DNA of 64,000 bases from an uncultured beta proteobacterium (lineage in GTDB: Bacteria; Pseudomonadota; Gammaproteobacteria; Burkholderiales; Burkholderiaceae_C). The translations under genes were made by a program, and so were the position numbers. The stretch spans positions 1-64,000 of the forward strand of contig CAIRAW010000054.1 in the NCBI GenBank assembly GCA_903876735.1, written 5' to 3'. Under the pieces are notes generated by a model. That model saw nothing but the letters and a program-made list of their open reading frames with translations, did not search any database and was not told the origin of the DNA. Below, piece by piece: positions 1-6,453 of this stretch (position 1 is the first letter of the stretch; each line of letters starts with the position of its first letter).

Positions 1-96
1 CCAGAGACCAAAAGCAAGCAAAAAGGAGCCCAAACCAGACCCATCGTGACCGACACATCTACAATTTAGCCGCGCAACGCCAAACCGCTGCAAACC

Positions 97-135
97 GGTC
101 ACGATCGCCAGAACGATCGGTCACGGTCACCAGAA
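97..135. repeat. Pair of 17-bp direct repeats
   Basis: GGTCACGATCGCCAGAA at 97-113 recurs as GGTCACGGTCACCAGAA at 119-135, two mismatches apart, with a start-to-start distance of 22 bp or about two helical turns. Such spacing suits a protein-binding site, but no function can be assigned. Confidence 0.55.
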
Positions 136-259
136 TACGCATTTATCACCTGAAAACCGAGAAAATAATAAAATCCACTCAAAATCAGCGGTTTTTATAG
201 ACCAATTTACCCAAAACGAAAAATCGCTTGAAATCGACGTGGCGTCGCTGATAAGTGAT

Positions 260-274
260 GTCCGTTAAAAGGAC
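260..274. repeat. 15-bp near-palindrome, copy 1
   Basis: GTCCGTTAAAAGGAC is the exact reverse complement of the copy at 4574-4588 and differs slightly from a third copy at 2244-2258. All three are inside the element. Confidence 0.6.
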
Positions 275-415
275 AACATGCGTCGAATCAGTCTTAGTCA
301 GCGTAGGACAGCGCAGAAGCGATTCAATTGAATGAATCGACCTAGGTGTCTCTCTCGCTTTTTGCGTTGGCGCAGCGTCGTTCATGAAATCGGCACGAGG
401 CCGATTTCGGAGTTC

Positions 416-979
416 TCAGTGAAGACTGACAACGCCGCTGTCAAGAGCGCGATAAATTGTCGCCTTGCTCAGTTGATACTCAGCCATGATTTCAACGATC
501 TTTTTGCCATCGGTGCGACTTTGGCAAATGTCTTTGACTTGATTTTCAGTGAGCGCTTTTTTTCTGCCGAATTGAACGCCCTTGCGCTTAGCTATGACGA
601 TCCCATCAGTCTGACGCTCTTTGCGTAGATCATTCTCAAATGCTGCGATGGCACCGAGCATCGTAACAAGCAGCATTCCTGAAGCCGTTGCTGTATCAAT
701 CTTTTGATCAATGACATGCAGCTTGACTTGTTTCTTTTCAAGCGAATTCAAAATATTCAACAGATCACGAGTCGAGCGAGCCAAGCGATCCAACTTCGTG
801 ATGACAAGAACATCACCATCACGAACATAGTCAAGACAGAGCGCAAGCTGTTCGCGTTTCTCAGTGGTTCGCGCTGATTGCTTTTCTTGAAATACTCGAT
901 TGCAGTCTTTCAGCTTGTCTAATTGAACATCAAGCGACTGACCATAAGAGCTAACTCGCGCATAACCAATCTGTGCCAT
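416..979 (-). CDS. Serine recombinase, resolvase/invertase family
   Basis: This 187-aa protein is a small serine recombinase. Its N-terminal catalytic domain (about residues 1-138) opens with the YARVSS motif holding the nucleophile Ser10, followed by the conserved ITKLDRLARS segment. A C-terminal helix-turn-helix (about 146-181) matches the resolvase DNA-binding domain. The length is typical of Tn3-type resolvases and DNA invertases. A GGAG-like ribosome site lies just upstream of the ATG. The region upstream (993-1086) carries inverted GTCTCA/TGAGAC motifs that look like resolvase subsites. The role is probably resolution or inversion within the mobile element. Resolvase and invertase cannot be separated from sequence alone. 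Confidence 0.93.
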   Translation of the reverse strand: MAQIGYARVSSYGQSLDVQLDKLKDCNRVFQEKQSARTTEKREQLALCLDYVRDGDVLVITKLDRLARSTRDLLNILNSLEKKQVKLHVIDQKIDTATASGMLLVTMLGAIAAFENDLRKERQTDGIVIAKRKGVQFGRKKALTENQVKDICQSRTDGKKIVEIMAEYQLSKATIYRALDSGVVSLH

Positions 980-992
980 TTCAATTTACTCC

Positions 993-1086
993 GTCTCAAA
1001 TGCTTCTTGACTATATGAGACTGAATTATGAAGCATAAAATGAGACACTGTCAACCGAGAATAATCGCGTTTTTAAATCCGTCTCA
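993..1086. promoter_or_regulatory. Putative res (resolvase-binding) site
   Basis: Four copies of one 6-bp motif lie upstream of the resolvase gene: GTCTCA at 993-998, TGAGAC at 1016-1021 and 1041-1046, and GTCTCA at 1081-1086. The first two form an inverted pair spanning 29 bp, close to the size of a resolvase subsite. Position and arrangement fit a res site that also acts as operator. Binding itself is inferred. Confidence 0.5.
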
Positions 1087-1190
1087 AAAAGTAAACAATA
1101 AGAAGCGCACCTCGTAATGTTTCAGTGGACATTGAATAAGATGCGAACGGCAGTTGAAACGATGACATGATCAGAAAATGATCAGTGCAA

Positions 1191-1218
1191 TTAAAAAAGC
1201 CCACATTGCGTGTGCTTT
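1191..1218 (-). terminator. Rho-independent terminator, minus strand
   Basis: Read on the minus strand, an imperfect hairpin AAAGCACAC-GCAAT-GTGGGCTTT is followed by a T-run. It lies just past the stop of the minus-strand gene at 1227-1565. Confidence 0.6.
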
Positions 1219-1226
1219 CGAGTTGA

Positions 1227-1565
1227 TCAGCGGCCTATGTTGGCTATTACTTCGACTATCTCTTCCGTGGAGTATATTTGCTCATTATGGACAAACAATC
1301 GAATCCACCTATTTTTCGGCTTCCATTCATACCACAAACATTCGACCTCAACGGTGCGCTTGCCTTTGACGATGATACCTTGTGTTTTTGAATCAACCAC
1401 CGCGAATTTTCCCGTCACGACTGCATTTCTGATTGAGGCATTTACAACATCAATCACATTGCGACCTTTAGTCACTTCCTTCCATGCGATTGCCTTGGCA
1501 AGCTTATCGGTGTGCGGTGCTTCTCTTGGGAAAGTTGATCCGTCCTTGGATTGAGTTATTGCCAT
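1227..1565 (-). CDS. Hypothetical protein of the integrative element
   Basis: This 112-aa protein was not recognised. It starts at an ATG with a GGAG site 8 bases upstream and ends at a good terminator, so it is probably a real gene. It is basic and rich in Lys, Val and Ile, with no membrane segment or signal peptide and a Trp-rich patch (WYEWKPKNRWIRLF) near residue 85. It lies between the resolvase and the H-NS family gene, all on the minus strand. The upstream sequence resembles that of the H-NS family gene, which may mean shared regulation. Confidence 0.65.
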   Translation of the reverse strand: MAITQSKDGSTFPREAPHTDKLAKAIAWKEVTKGRNVIDVVNASIRNAVVTGKFAVVDSKTQGIIVKGKRTVEVECLWYEWKPKNRWIRLFVHNEQIYSTEEIVEVIANIGR

Positions 1566-1619
1566 TGATTTGTCTCCACATGAAAGTTTTAGGATTTATC
1601 GTGCCATTCCACACATGGC

Positions 1620-1642
1620 AGAGCCCACATTGTGTGGGCTCT
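1620..1642. terminator. 10-bp stem hairpin, possible terminator
   Basis: A perfect 10-bp inverted repeat (AGAGCCCACA / TGTGGGCTCT) with a 3-base loop lies just past the stop of the minus-strand H-NS family gene. No strong T-run follows on either strand, so it may instead protect mRNA ends. Confidence 0.4.
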
Positions 1643-1665
1643 ATTGCTTGATCAGCTTTGTCCGT

Positions 1666-1962
1666 CTATGCGATCAAGAATTTTGTTCTGTCTTGGTTAA
1701 CAATCCATAACGGTACTTTTCCACGACCAGTCCAAGTCTTGCCACTCACGGGATCTCGGTATTTAGCTGCGACTTTGCCAATTTTTGCGCGAATTTTCTT
1801 TGTGCCGCGAGTCGTGCCGAAGATGTCGCTCTTAGTCAGACCGTTTTCCGCGATCAGTGCAATCACTTTGGCGATGGCATCGGCATGTTCAACTTGACGC
1901 ACTTCATCAATTTGCTTTGCAAGTGCCACTTGCTGTGCCATCAGTTCTTTGAGGGTTGCCAT
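1666..1962 (-). CDS. H-NS histone-like family protein
   Basis: This 98-aa protein has the layout of beta-proteobacterial H-NS family proteins: an N-terminal helical dimerisation part (about 1-45) and a C-terminal DNA-binding domain (about 65-95) with the signature KYRDPVSGKTWTGRGKVPLW. Such proteins bind AT-rich DNA in the minor groove and silence foreign genes. An AAGGAAA ribosome site precedes the ATG. Being encoded in an AT-rich element, it may limit the element's cost or modulate host silencing. The second H-NS-like gene of the window (27090-27410) has the same C-terminal motif but a different N-terminus. Confidence 0.9.
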   Translation of the reverse strand: MATLKELMAQQVALAKQIDEVRQVEHADAIAKVIALIAENGLTKSDIFGTTRGTKKIRAKIGKVAAKYRDPVSGKTWTGRGKVPLWIVNQDRTKFLIA

Positions 1963-2010
1963 TTGTTTTCCTTTTATTAGAAGTTTTAGATTATATGGTG
2001 CCGAAATAGA

Positions 2011-2727
2011 TCAGCTTGGAAATTTGCCCATGGCCACATTAGCGATCAATTGCTGCGCTTCTTTCAAATAACGAAGTACGGCAGAAATGGCTGTGGCGCT
2101 TGCAAGAACATTAATTTTGTCAGCATCAACTTCAGCGCCACCTGTGAAAAATGGGAAGGGTAACGGATCGATCTTTCTGTTGGCATTCTTCAGTCGCTCT
2201 GTGCGATCTAAATAGAACTTTCGAACTGCAGCCAACAACTGACGTCCTTTTAAAGGACTTCGCTTGCCACTTGCCTTTTCAATTTCATCAATCAGTTTGC
2301 GATTGATGTCGTAGGTGTGGAGCCATCCACGGTAGGTCGAAAACCGAAGCTCCACGCTGTCATTTACGCGCAAACCCTTGGCCGTGCGTACGGGTGTGTG
2401 CTTGAGATCGATCAGCAATCGTCTGAGCTTGTTCGCAGCGTCCGTACTCGTAAGCGACTTGGGTACGGAAACGAGGTAGGCATTCTTGTCGCTGCGAGTG
2501 GCAGCGCAAACTATGGCGACATCGCCATCACCGAGCTGTATGGCGTCGCTGCCAATCTCGCGCCACCAACGGTCAAAGGCATAGCTACCCACATCGCCCC
2601 AACTCACATACAGCTTGCGATTGACTGTCACTGACTCGTCAGCGAGGGCTCGCTTCAGAAACTCAAACCAAAGTCTGTATGCCTCTTTCGTCTCTGAACG
2701 CTTGATTCTTGGTGGTGTGGTTGTCAT
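2011..2727 (-). CDS. Hypothetical protein of the integrative element
   Basis: This 238-aa soluble protein was not recognised. The start at 2727 gives the sequence MTTTPPRIKR. An in-frame ATG 24 codons further upstream exists but would add a poor extension. The N-terminal part has spaced aromatic motifs (YRLWFEFLKRA and, later, WGDVGSYAFDRWW) of a kind I associate with plasmid and island proteins of unknown role. The C-terminal half is basic. The coding sequence contains the middle copy of the 15-bp near-palindrome (2244-2258). The ribosome site is weak. The gene is divergent from the plus-strand gene at 3081 across a 353-base regulatory gap. Confidence 0.65.
   Translation of the reverse strand: MTTTPPRIKRSETKEAYRLWFEFLKRALADESVTVNRKLYVSWGDVGSYAFDRWWREIGSDAIQLGDGDVAIVCAATRSDKNAYLVSVPKSLTSTDAANKLRRLLIDLKHTPVRTAKGLRVNDSVELRFSTYRGWLHTYDINRKLIDEIEKASGKRSPLKGRQLLAAVRKFYLDRTERLKNANRKIDPLPFPFFTGGAEVDADKINVLASATAISAVLRYLKEAQQLIANVAMGKFPS
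2244..2258. repeat. 15-bp near-palindrome, copy 2
   Basis: GTCCTTTTAAAGGAC lies inside a coding region and is closest to a perfect palindrome of the three copies (see 260-274 and 4574-4588). Confidence 0.55.
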
Positions 2728-3080
2728 GTTCAATATGGAACAAATGAATATGACACGATTATCATGGCATTTATATCGAAATGTCAATAATAAACTCATT
2801 CATTAGTATGAAAATTCAATGTAGGATAAAATGATATCTTCAGTTAATATAGTTTTGCGCGTGAAAATAGTAATTAGAAGTTGATAACCAACTCACTCAT
2901 TATTATTTAAATGCTATAAGTCGTATACTGATAGTTCATTAGTTGACATGGATTACAAATACGAATAATAAGAAGAGGTTGATAACTGACTCGCTCATTA
3001 TCAATTAAATCGGTTTAGGAGTAAAGTAGAGTCTGAATCAACGGTGATTCAAAAATGTTAAATTAACTTAAAGGTAAATC
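2728..3080. promoter_or_regulatory. AT-rich divergent regulatory region with 33-bp repeats
   Basis: No gene lies in these 353 bases. Two direct 33-bp repeats, 2880-2912 and 2978-3010, agree at 28 of 33 positions. Both start GTTGATAAC and end with TTTAAAT or ATTAAAT. They are 98 bp apart start to start. They flank a perfect -35-like TTGACA (2943-2948) with a weak -10 (TAATAA, 2966-2971). Operators controlling the downstream pair of genes, or iterons of a replication origin, would both fit. Confidence 0.55.
2943..2971 (+). promoter_or_regulatory. Candidate sigma-70 promoter
   Basis: TTGACA at 2943-2948 and TAATAA at 2966-2971 are separated by 17 bases and point toward the gene at 3081. The -35 is perfect and the -10 is weak. 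The second 33-bp repeat would overlap the transcription start, which fits a repressor operator. Confidence 0.4.
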
Positions 3081-3851
3081 ATGGCTTCTAAAGCAAAAAA
3101 CAACGCAACTATCACCTCGTCTTTGCGTACTCGTATTGAGCAAATCAGCATTAATCGTGAAACTTGGGAGAATTCAGTTTATGTTGCCTCTAATGAGAAG
3201 TTGTATTCTATCATTGGCGATTGCTTGAGTCTTTATTATGAGTTGGTCAATGGCACTGATATCAAGGCAAAAAAGAAAGGACTTGAGGATTATATTAATA
3301 TAAAAGGTTATAAGTTCAAAGACTCAACTGCACTGAGTGGAAAGATCATTCGTTGCGTGTTTGGTGATCGTGATCGTCGTCGTCTGTCTACTTATCATAT
3401 TGCACTTCGAGTGGCAATCGCTGACAAGTGGGATGTGGCTGATGTGGCCAAGAAGATCTCTGTCTATGGGGGCATTCAAGAAATCTCTATGCGTAAAAAA
3501 GGTGGTCTGAGTGCTGCTGATCGTGCTGCGCAAACGAAGGATGCTGTTATGAGTCTGACTGTCGCTACGCTGCAATGTAAGAATCTACAAATGAATGCTG
3601 AGCATGTTGGAGAAAATGCAATTGCATTTATGACGCAAGAGGCTAATGGAACTTATAGCGTGCACTTTGTAATGCAAAGTACCACAGCGCAAAACGCGGC
3701 GTTGGCTGCTTACTTCTCTGCGAATAAGGAAAAGCTGAGCAAGAAAGCTGAAGCTGTCAAGGTTGTTGAGAAAAGCAAAGCAAAGACTGAATTGATTAAC
3801 AACGCCGTTGCTGCTGCTAATGATAGCAAACTTTTTGACAAAGCTGCTTGA
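3081..3851 (+). CDS. Hypothetical protein of the integrative element
   Basis: This 256-aa protein was not recognised. It is basic and soluble, with a Lys/Ala-rich C-terminal tail (about 205-256) likely to be helical. It starts at an ATG preceded by AAAGG and has AT-rich codon use unlike the core genes. It is followed after 56 bases by the AAA ATPase, probably in one transcript ending at the terminator 4593-4616. Position upstream of a clamp-loader-like gene suggests a replication or maintenance role, but nothing in the sequence proves this. Confidence 0.75.
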   Translation: MASKAKNNATITSSLRTRIEQISINRETWENSVYVASNEKLYSIIGDCLSLYYELVNGTDIKAKKKGLEDYINIKGYKFKDSTALSGKIIRCVFGDRDRRRLSTYHIALRVAIADKWDVADVAKKISVYGGIQEISMRKKGGLSAADRAAQTKDAVMSLTVATLQCKNLQMNAEHVGENAIAFMTQEANGTYSVHFVMQSTTAQNAALAAYFSANKEKLSKKAEAVKVVEKSKAKTELINNAVAAANDSKLFDKAA

Positions 3852-3907
3852 TTAATACTTAAGGCACATTTAGTGTGATACAACTTTTTAAATACTAAGG
3901 ATTTATT

Positions 3908-4567
3908 ATGATTGAAGAAAAAAACTACACACCTCAAACTTTGGCAGAATGTGTAATTGCCGATGTGAATGGAAGAAATGTATTAAAAAACATTATCAGT
4001 GGTAAAATCTCGTTTCCGTCTATCAAGTGCGGAATTATTTTGCATGGCGTATGGGGAACGGGAAAGACGACTTTAGCAAGGCTATTGCCTGAGCTATTTG
4101 AGATTGCACGTGGTGGGGATACCGCACATTATGATTTTTATGCGTGCGCTCAAGGACAGAACGGAGTGTCGTTGATTAATTTGATTACCAATTCTACTAA
4201 TTTAGTAAGTTTCAATCACAGTGGCTTGCACTATGTGATTTTGGATGAATTGGACAACTTGACTGATGCCGCGAGAGCTTCGCTTAAGGCGATCATGAAC
4301 GGTAGGCATGTTATTTTCATCATGACCACGAATAATTTGAGTGCCATTGATATGGGAATTCAAAATCGCAGCTATATCATTGATATGAATGCCGCGCCTC
4401 ACTCTGAGTGGCTTCCCTTGGTCCGTCGTGTTATTTCAAGTTTTGGCGCAACGGTACCATCTGACGCAGTATTGCTGCCACTTATTGCTGCTTGCGATGG
4501 TTCTGCTCGCGAAATAATAAGTGCTGCTATGGAAGTGGCGATCAATCAAGATTTGGAGGTCACTTGA
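3908..4567 (+). CDS. Clamp-loader-like AAA ATPase
   Basis: This 219-aa protein is a compact AAA+ ATPase. Walker A is GVWGTGKTT (about 47-55), Walker B is VILDELDNL (about 110-118), sensor 1 is IFIMTTNN (about 136-143), and an Asn-Arg-Ser (153-155) sits where RFC-type loaders carry the Ser-Arg-Cys arginine finger. The pattern resembles clamp-loader small subunits such as T4 gp44 and archaeal RFC more than DnaX, and the protein is shorter, with no collar domain. A role in replication or plasmid-like maintenance of the element is inferred. It follows an unrecognised gene by 56 bases and ends 26 bases before a strong terminator. Confidence 0.75.
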   Translation: MIEEKNYTPQTLAECVIADVNGRNVLKNIISGKISFPSIKCGIILHGVWGTGKTTLARLLPELFEIARGGDTAHYDFYACAQGQNGVSLINLITNSTNLVSFNHSGLHYVILDELDNLTDAARASLKAIMNGRHVIFIMTTNNLSAIDMGIQNRSYIIDMNAAPHSEWLPLVRRVISSFGATVPSDAVLLPLIAACDGSAREIISAAMEVAINQDLEVT

Positions 4568-4573
4568 ATGATT

Positions 4574-4588
4574 GTCCTTTTAACGGAC
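4574..4588. repeat. 15-bp near-palindrome, copy 3
   Basis: GTCCTTTTAACGGAC lies between the ATPase stop codon and its terminator. It is the exact reverse complement of the copy at 260-274. Confidence 0.6.
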
Positions 4589-4592
4589 TTAC

Positions 4593-4616
4593 AGAGTGCT
4601 TCGGCACTCTTTTTTT
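4593..4616 (+). terminator. Rho-independent terminator with UUCG loop
   Basis: A 7-bp perfect stem AGAGTGC-TTCG-GCACTCT closed by a UUCG tetraloop is followed by seven T residues. It ends the two-gene unit 3081-4567. Confidence 0.9.
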
Positions 4617-4905
4617 GTCTCGACATAAACCCATTACCATCTTGGCATCCATTTTGAACAAGATTGTCCACAGAGCCGTGCTCCGCACGCCTCTGTGTCA
4701 AGACCGCAAACCGCGCCGCAATCGTGCCACGCACGAATGCCCTCGCTGAAACCTCCAACGGAAGCCCCCACAAAGCCCCCTACAGCGTCACGCAAGCCCA
4801 AACAGCAGCGACACTGCTTTCGCCATGCTTCAGACGCTTGTGGGCGTGATTTTGGTGAGCGTCAACACTGAGTCGTTAGTCGTCTACGGTACAATCAACC
4901 ACAAC
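4617..4905. other. Intergenic segment upstream of tRNA-Ser
   Basis: I see no gene here. Composition is more GC-rich than the element genes to the left, as if this piece travelled with the tRNA gene from another chromosome. A TACAAT at 4890-4895, ten bases before the tRNA, is a likely -10 for it. Confidence 0.5.
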
Positions 4906-4993
4906 GGAGAGATGGCAGAGTGGCCGAATGTACCTGACTCGAAATCAGGCGTACCGCAAGGTACCGTGGGTTCGAATCCCACTCTCTCCGCCA
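4906..4993 (+). tRNA. tRNA-Ser(CGA)
   Basis: This is a complete 88-nt class II tRNA with encoded CCA. The acceptor stem pairs GGAGAGA (4906-4912) with TCTCTCC (4983-4989), followed by discriminator G and CCA. The anticodon stem CCTGA/TCAGG encloses the loop CTCGAAA with anticodon CGA at 4940-4942, reading UCG. The long variable arm GTACC-GCAA-GGTAC and the T-loop GTTCGAAT confirm tRNA-Ser. It lies inside the element, convergent with the integrase gene. A 5' fragment of a near-identical tRNA gene is at 6356-6402 on the other strand. Confidence 0.97.
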
Positions 4994-5042
4994 CTTCATT
5001 GCTATCTATTCGATAGTGTCACTTCCTACACATTGTGCAGAT

Positions 5043-6236
5043 TCAGTAGTCCCAACCCTCGACTTTGTTCCCCACTCGATTGATATTGCGTAGCATTTGT
5101 GCGCCCAAATGCCGTGCATACGATTCTTGAATCACGGCCACTGACGTTCGACAGTTGTTGGCTATTTCATAAATCGGAACGCCATTGAGCAAGCGAAAAC
5201 AGATATAGGTCGCTCTGAGCGAGACTGAATCACGCCTCGACGGCGGATTCGTCTTCGATATCTTCAAATCGGCTTTCACCAATATCTTGTTAAGCATCGT
5301 TCGGTGATGGATCAGAAAAAGTGGCTTGTCGCACTTGCTTGGCTCCTTGATGGCGCGTCGTTCGATGATGCGGCTAAACGGCGCGACAGCGCCGTAGAAG
5401 CTCTGACAACTTCCCGTTCCTCGCTTGCCCTTGACGTTGCTGATCATCAAAATTTCTTTGGCTGTCAGTTGCTCTTTGACAACCTTCACGTCGGAGACCT
5501 TGAGATTTTTCATTTCACCAACACGCATGCCTGTGTTGACCGCGAAAATCACGTAGTCATAGAGTTCCATCGCATGCTCGTAAAGCAGTCTGTCCCTCTT
5601 TTGCAGCTTTTTTGCGTGAGCCAAGATGGCACGATGAAGCTTGTTGTATTCGGCAGAATTGAACCATGGCCGCGGTGAATCGATTCGCCGCGCCGTGTAT
5701 TCGTCCTTGAAAACGGGCAGCTCTTTGATGTAGCCAAGCTTGTAAGCTTGATTCAGCACGACACGAATGGCGTTCTTGTACTGATGCAGCGTCCCTCGCT
5801 TGATCAGTGGATATTCTTTCACCATGTCCTCTTTGAACTTGTGCCAAGTCGTGTTGTCGATGGTGATGACGGGCATCTTTTTGAAGTACGGCATGATGCG
5901 CGACCTCATGATTCCGTCGATGCCATCAAGTGTTTTTTGACTGCGAATGCCTCGCGTGACAAGTCCCTTGTAGGCTGTCAGCGCATCTTCGGCCAACTTG
6001 TCAAATGCGTGTTTCGGTGATGCGATCTGACCGCTTGCGATTTCGTTCTGTTTTTTGAAGTACCACTGACTCGCAATGGCGTCGGCAGCGTCGCTGTTGA
6101 CTTGCTTCGTCGAAGTGCGAAGGTACTTGCCTTTGAAATGAAATCCACCCCACCAATACGGCGATCCATCACGCATGAAAACGTGAACTTTACCTTCGAG
6201 AATGGTGTGCGTTGGGTGTGACTTTTCAGCGTTCAT
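5043..6236 (-). CDS. int: Tyrosine integrase
   Basis: This 397-aa phage-type integrase has a SAM-like core-binding part (about 75-185) and a catalytic domain (about 195-380). Visible catalytic residues are Arg238 in NTGMRVGE, a beta-strand Lys near 269-271, Arg341 in VSLRATY, and the nucleophile Tyr373 in IQESYARH. The box II His that usually precedes Arg341 by three positions is Val here, a departure seen in some subfamilies. The gene ends 49 bases from the complete tRNA-Ser, and its start lies 120 bases from the truncated tRNA-Ser. It very probably recombined the element into the anticodon region of the resident tRNA gene. Confidence 0.93.
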   Translation of the reverse strand: MNAEKSHPTHTILEGKVHVFMRDGSPYWWGGFHFKGKYLRTSTKQVNSDAADAIASQWYFKKQNEIASGQIASPKHAFDKLAEDALTAYKGLVTRGIRSQKTLDGIDGIMRSRIMPYFKKMPVITIDNTTWHKFKEDMVKEYPLIKRGTLHQYKNAIRVVLNQAYKLGYIKELPVFKDEYTARRIDSPRPWFNSAEYNKLHRAILAHAKKLQKRDRLLYEHAMELYDYVIFAVNTGMRVGEMKNLKVSDVKVVKEQLTAKEILMISNVKGKRGTGSCQSFYGAVAPFSRIIERRAIKEPSKCDKPLFLIHHRTMLNKILVKADLKISKTNPPSRRDSVSLRATYICFRLLNGVPIYEIANNCRTSVAVIQESYARHLGAQMLRNINRVGNKVEGWDY

Positions 6237-6239
6237 TGA

Positions 6240-6315
6240 GGCTACACAAAATTAGTACAAACTGAATCGTACGCCCTCGTGTGTAAATTGTGTAGCCTTT
6301 GTGTAGATACACAAA
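6240..6315. promoter_or_regulatory. Inverted repeats upstream of integrase
   Basis: GGCTACACAA (6240-6249) and TTGTGTAGCC (6288-6297) are perfect inverted 10-mers. Immediately after them, TTTGTGTA-GA-TACACAAA (6298-6315) is a perfect 8-bp palindrome of the same TGTGTA core. Sited between the integrase start and the att fragment, these are good candidates for integrase arm-type sites or an operator. Confidence 0.55.
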
Positions 6316-6355
6316 ACGACTGAAAGCTACTGTTTATGCGGGTTTCAGCGTTTTT

Positions 6356-6402
6356 CGCCTGTATTTCGAGTCAGGTACATTCGGCCACTCTGCCACCTCT
6401 CC
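6356..6402 (-). pseudogene. 5' fragment of tRNA-Ser(CGA): attachment site
   Basis: Read on the minus strand from 6402, this matches the first 46 bases of the tRNA-Ser at 4906, with one substitution (GGAGAGG instead of GGAGAGA) and one extra A after CTCGAAAT. It then continues CAGGCG and loses all similarity inside the anticodon arm. The changed acceptor stem needs a partner CCTCTCC that is not nearby, so this is the native gene's 5' half rather than a decayed copy of the intact gene. It is interpreted as the right attachment site of the element. Confidence 0.85.
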
Positions 6403-6453
6403 GAGTGATGCAATGCTGTTGCAAGCAGGCGAGATTGTACCAGTGCTGCGGTG

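Larger units (their letters stand above)
1..415. other. Intergenic or gene-end region with no supported gene
   Basis: The left edge may hold the last codons of a plus-strand gene, since one frame is open to a stop at 67-69 and another to about 200, but neither can be recognised. The remainder is AT-rich and has no ORF with a convincing start and ribosome site. It holds a pair of 17-bp direct repeats (97-113, 119-135) and one copy of a 15-bp near-palindrome (260-274). Confidence 0.5.
1..6402. mobile_element. Right part of an integrative element next to tRNA-Ser(CGA)
   Basis: This AT-richer block sits against the GC-rich core that starts with trpS. It carries a serine resolvase, an H-NS family protein, unrecognised proteins, a clamp-loader-like ATPase, a complete tRNA-Ser(CGA) and a tyrosine integrase. 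Its right edge is a fragment of a second tRNA-Ser(CGA) at 6356-6402, directly upstream of the integrase. Tyrosine integrases of genomic islands commonly sit beside the tRNA site they use, so this is probably one end of the element. The other end, with the missing 3' half of the disrupted tRNA gene, is not in the window and should lie to the left. No conjugation genes are visible, so the transfer class cannot be told. Confidence 0.75.

Noticed and set aside
185-628. Small open frames around the resolvase 3' end (185-385 minus, 332-628 plus)
   Set aside because: They have no ribosome site and no family features, and one is antisense to the resolvase.
4664-5016. Short plus-strand open frames around tRNA-Ser
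   Set aside because: They run into or overlap the tRNA gene and have no coding features.
4906-6402. Treating the tRNA-Ser and its fragment as the attL/attR pair of a 1.5-kb element
   Set aside because: The two are in opposite orientation and their acceptor stems differ, while attL and attR cores should be direct repeats of one gene.
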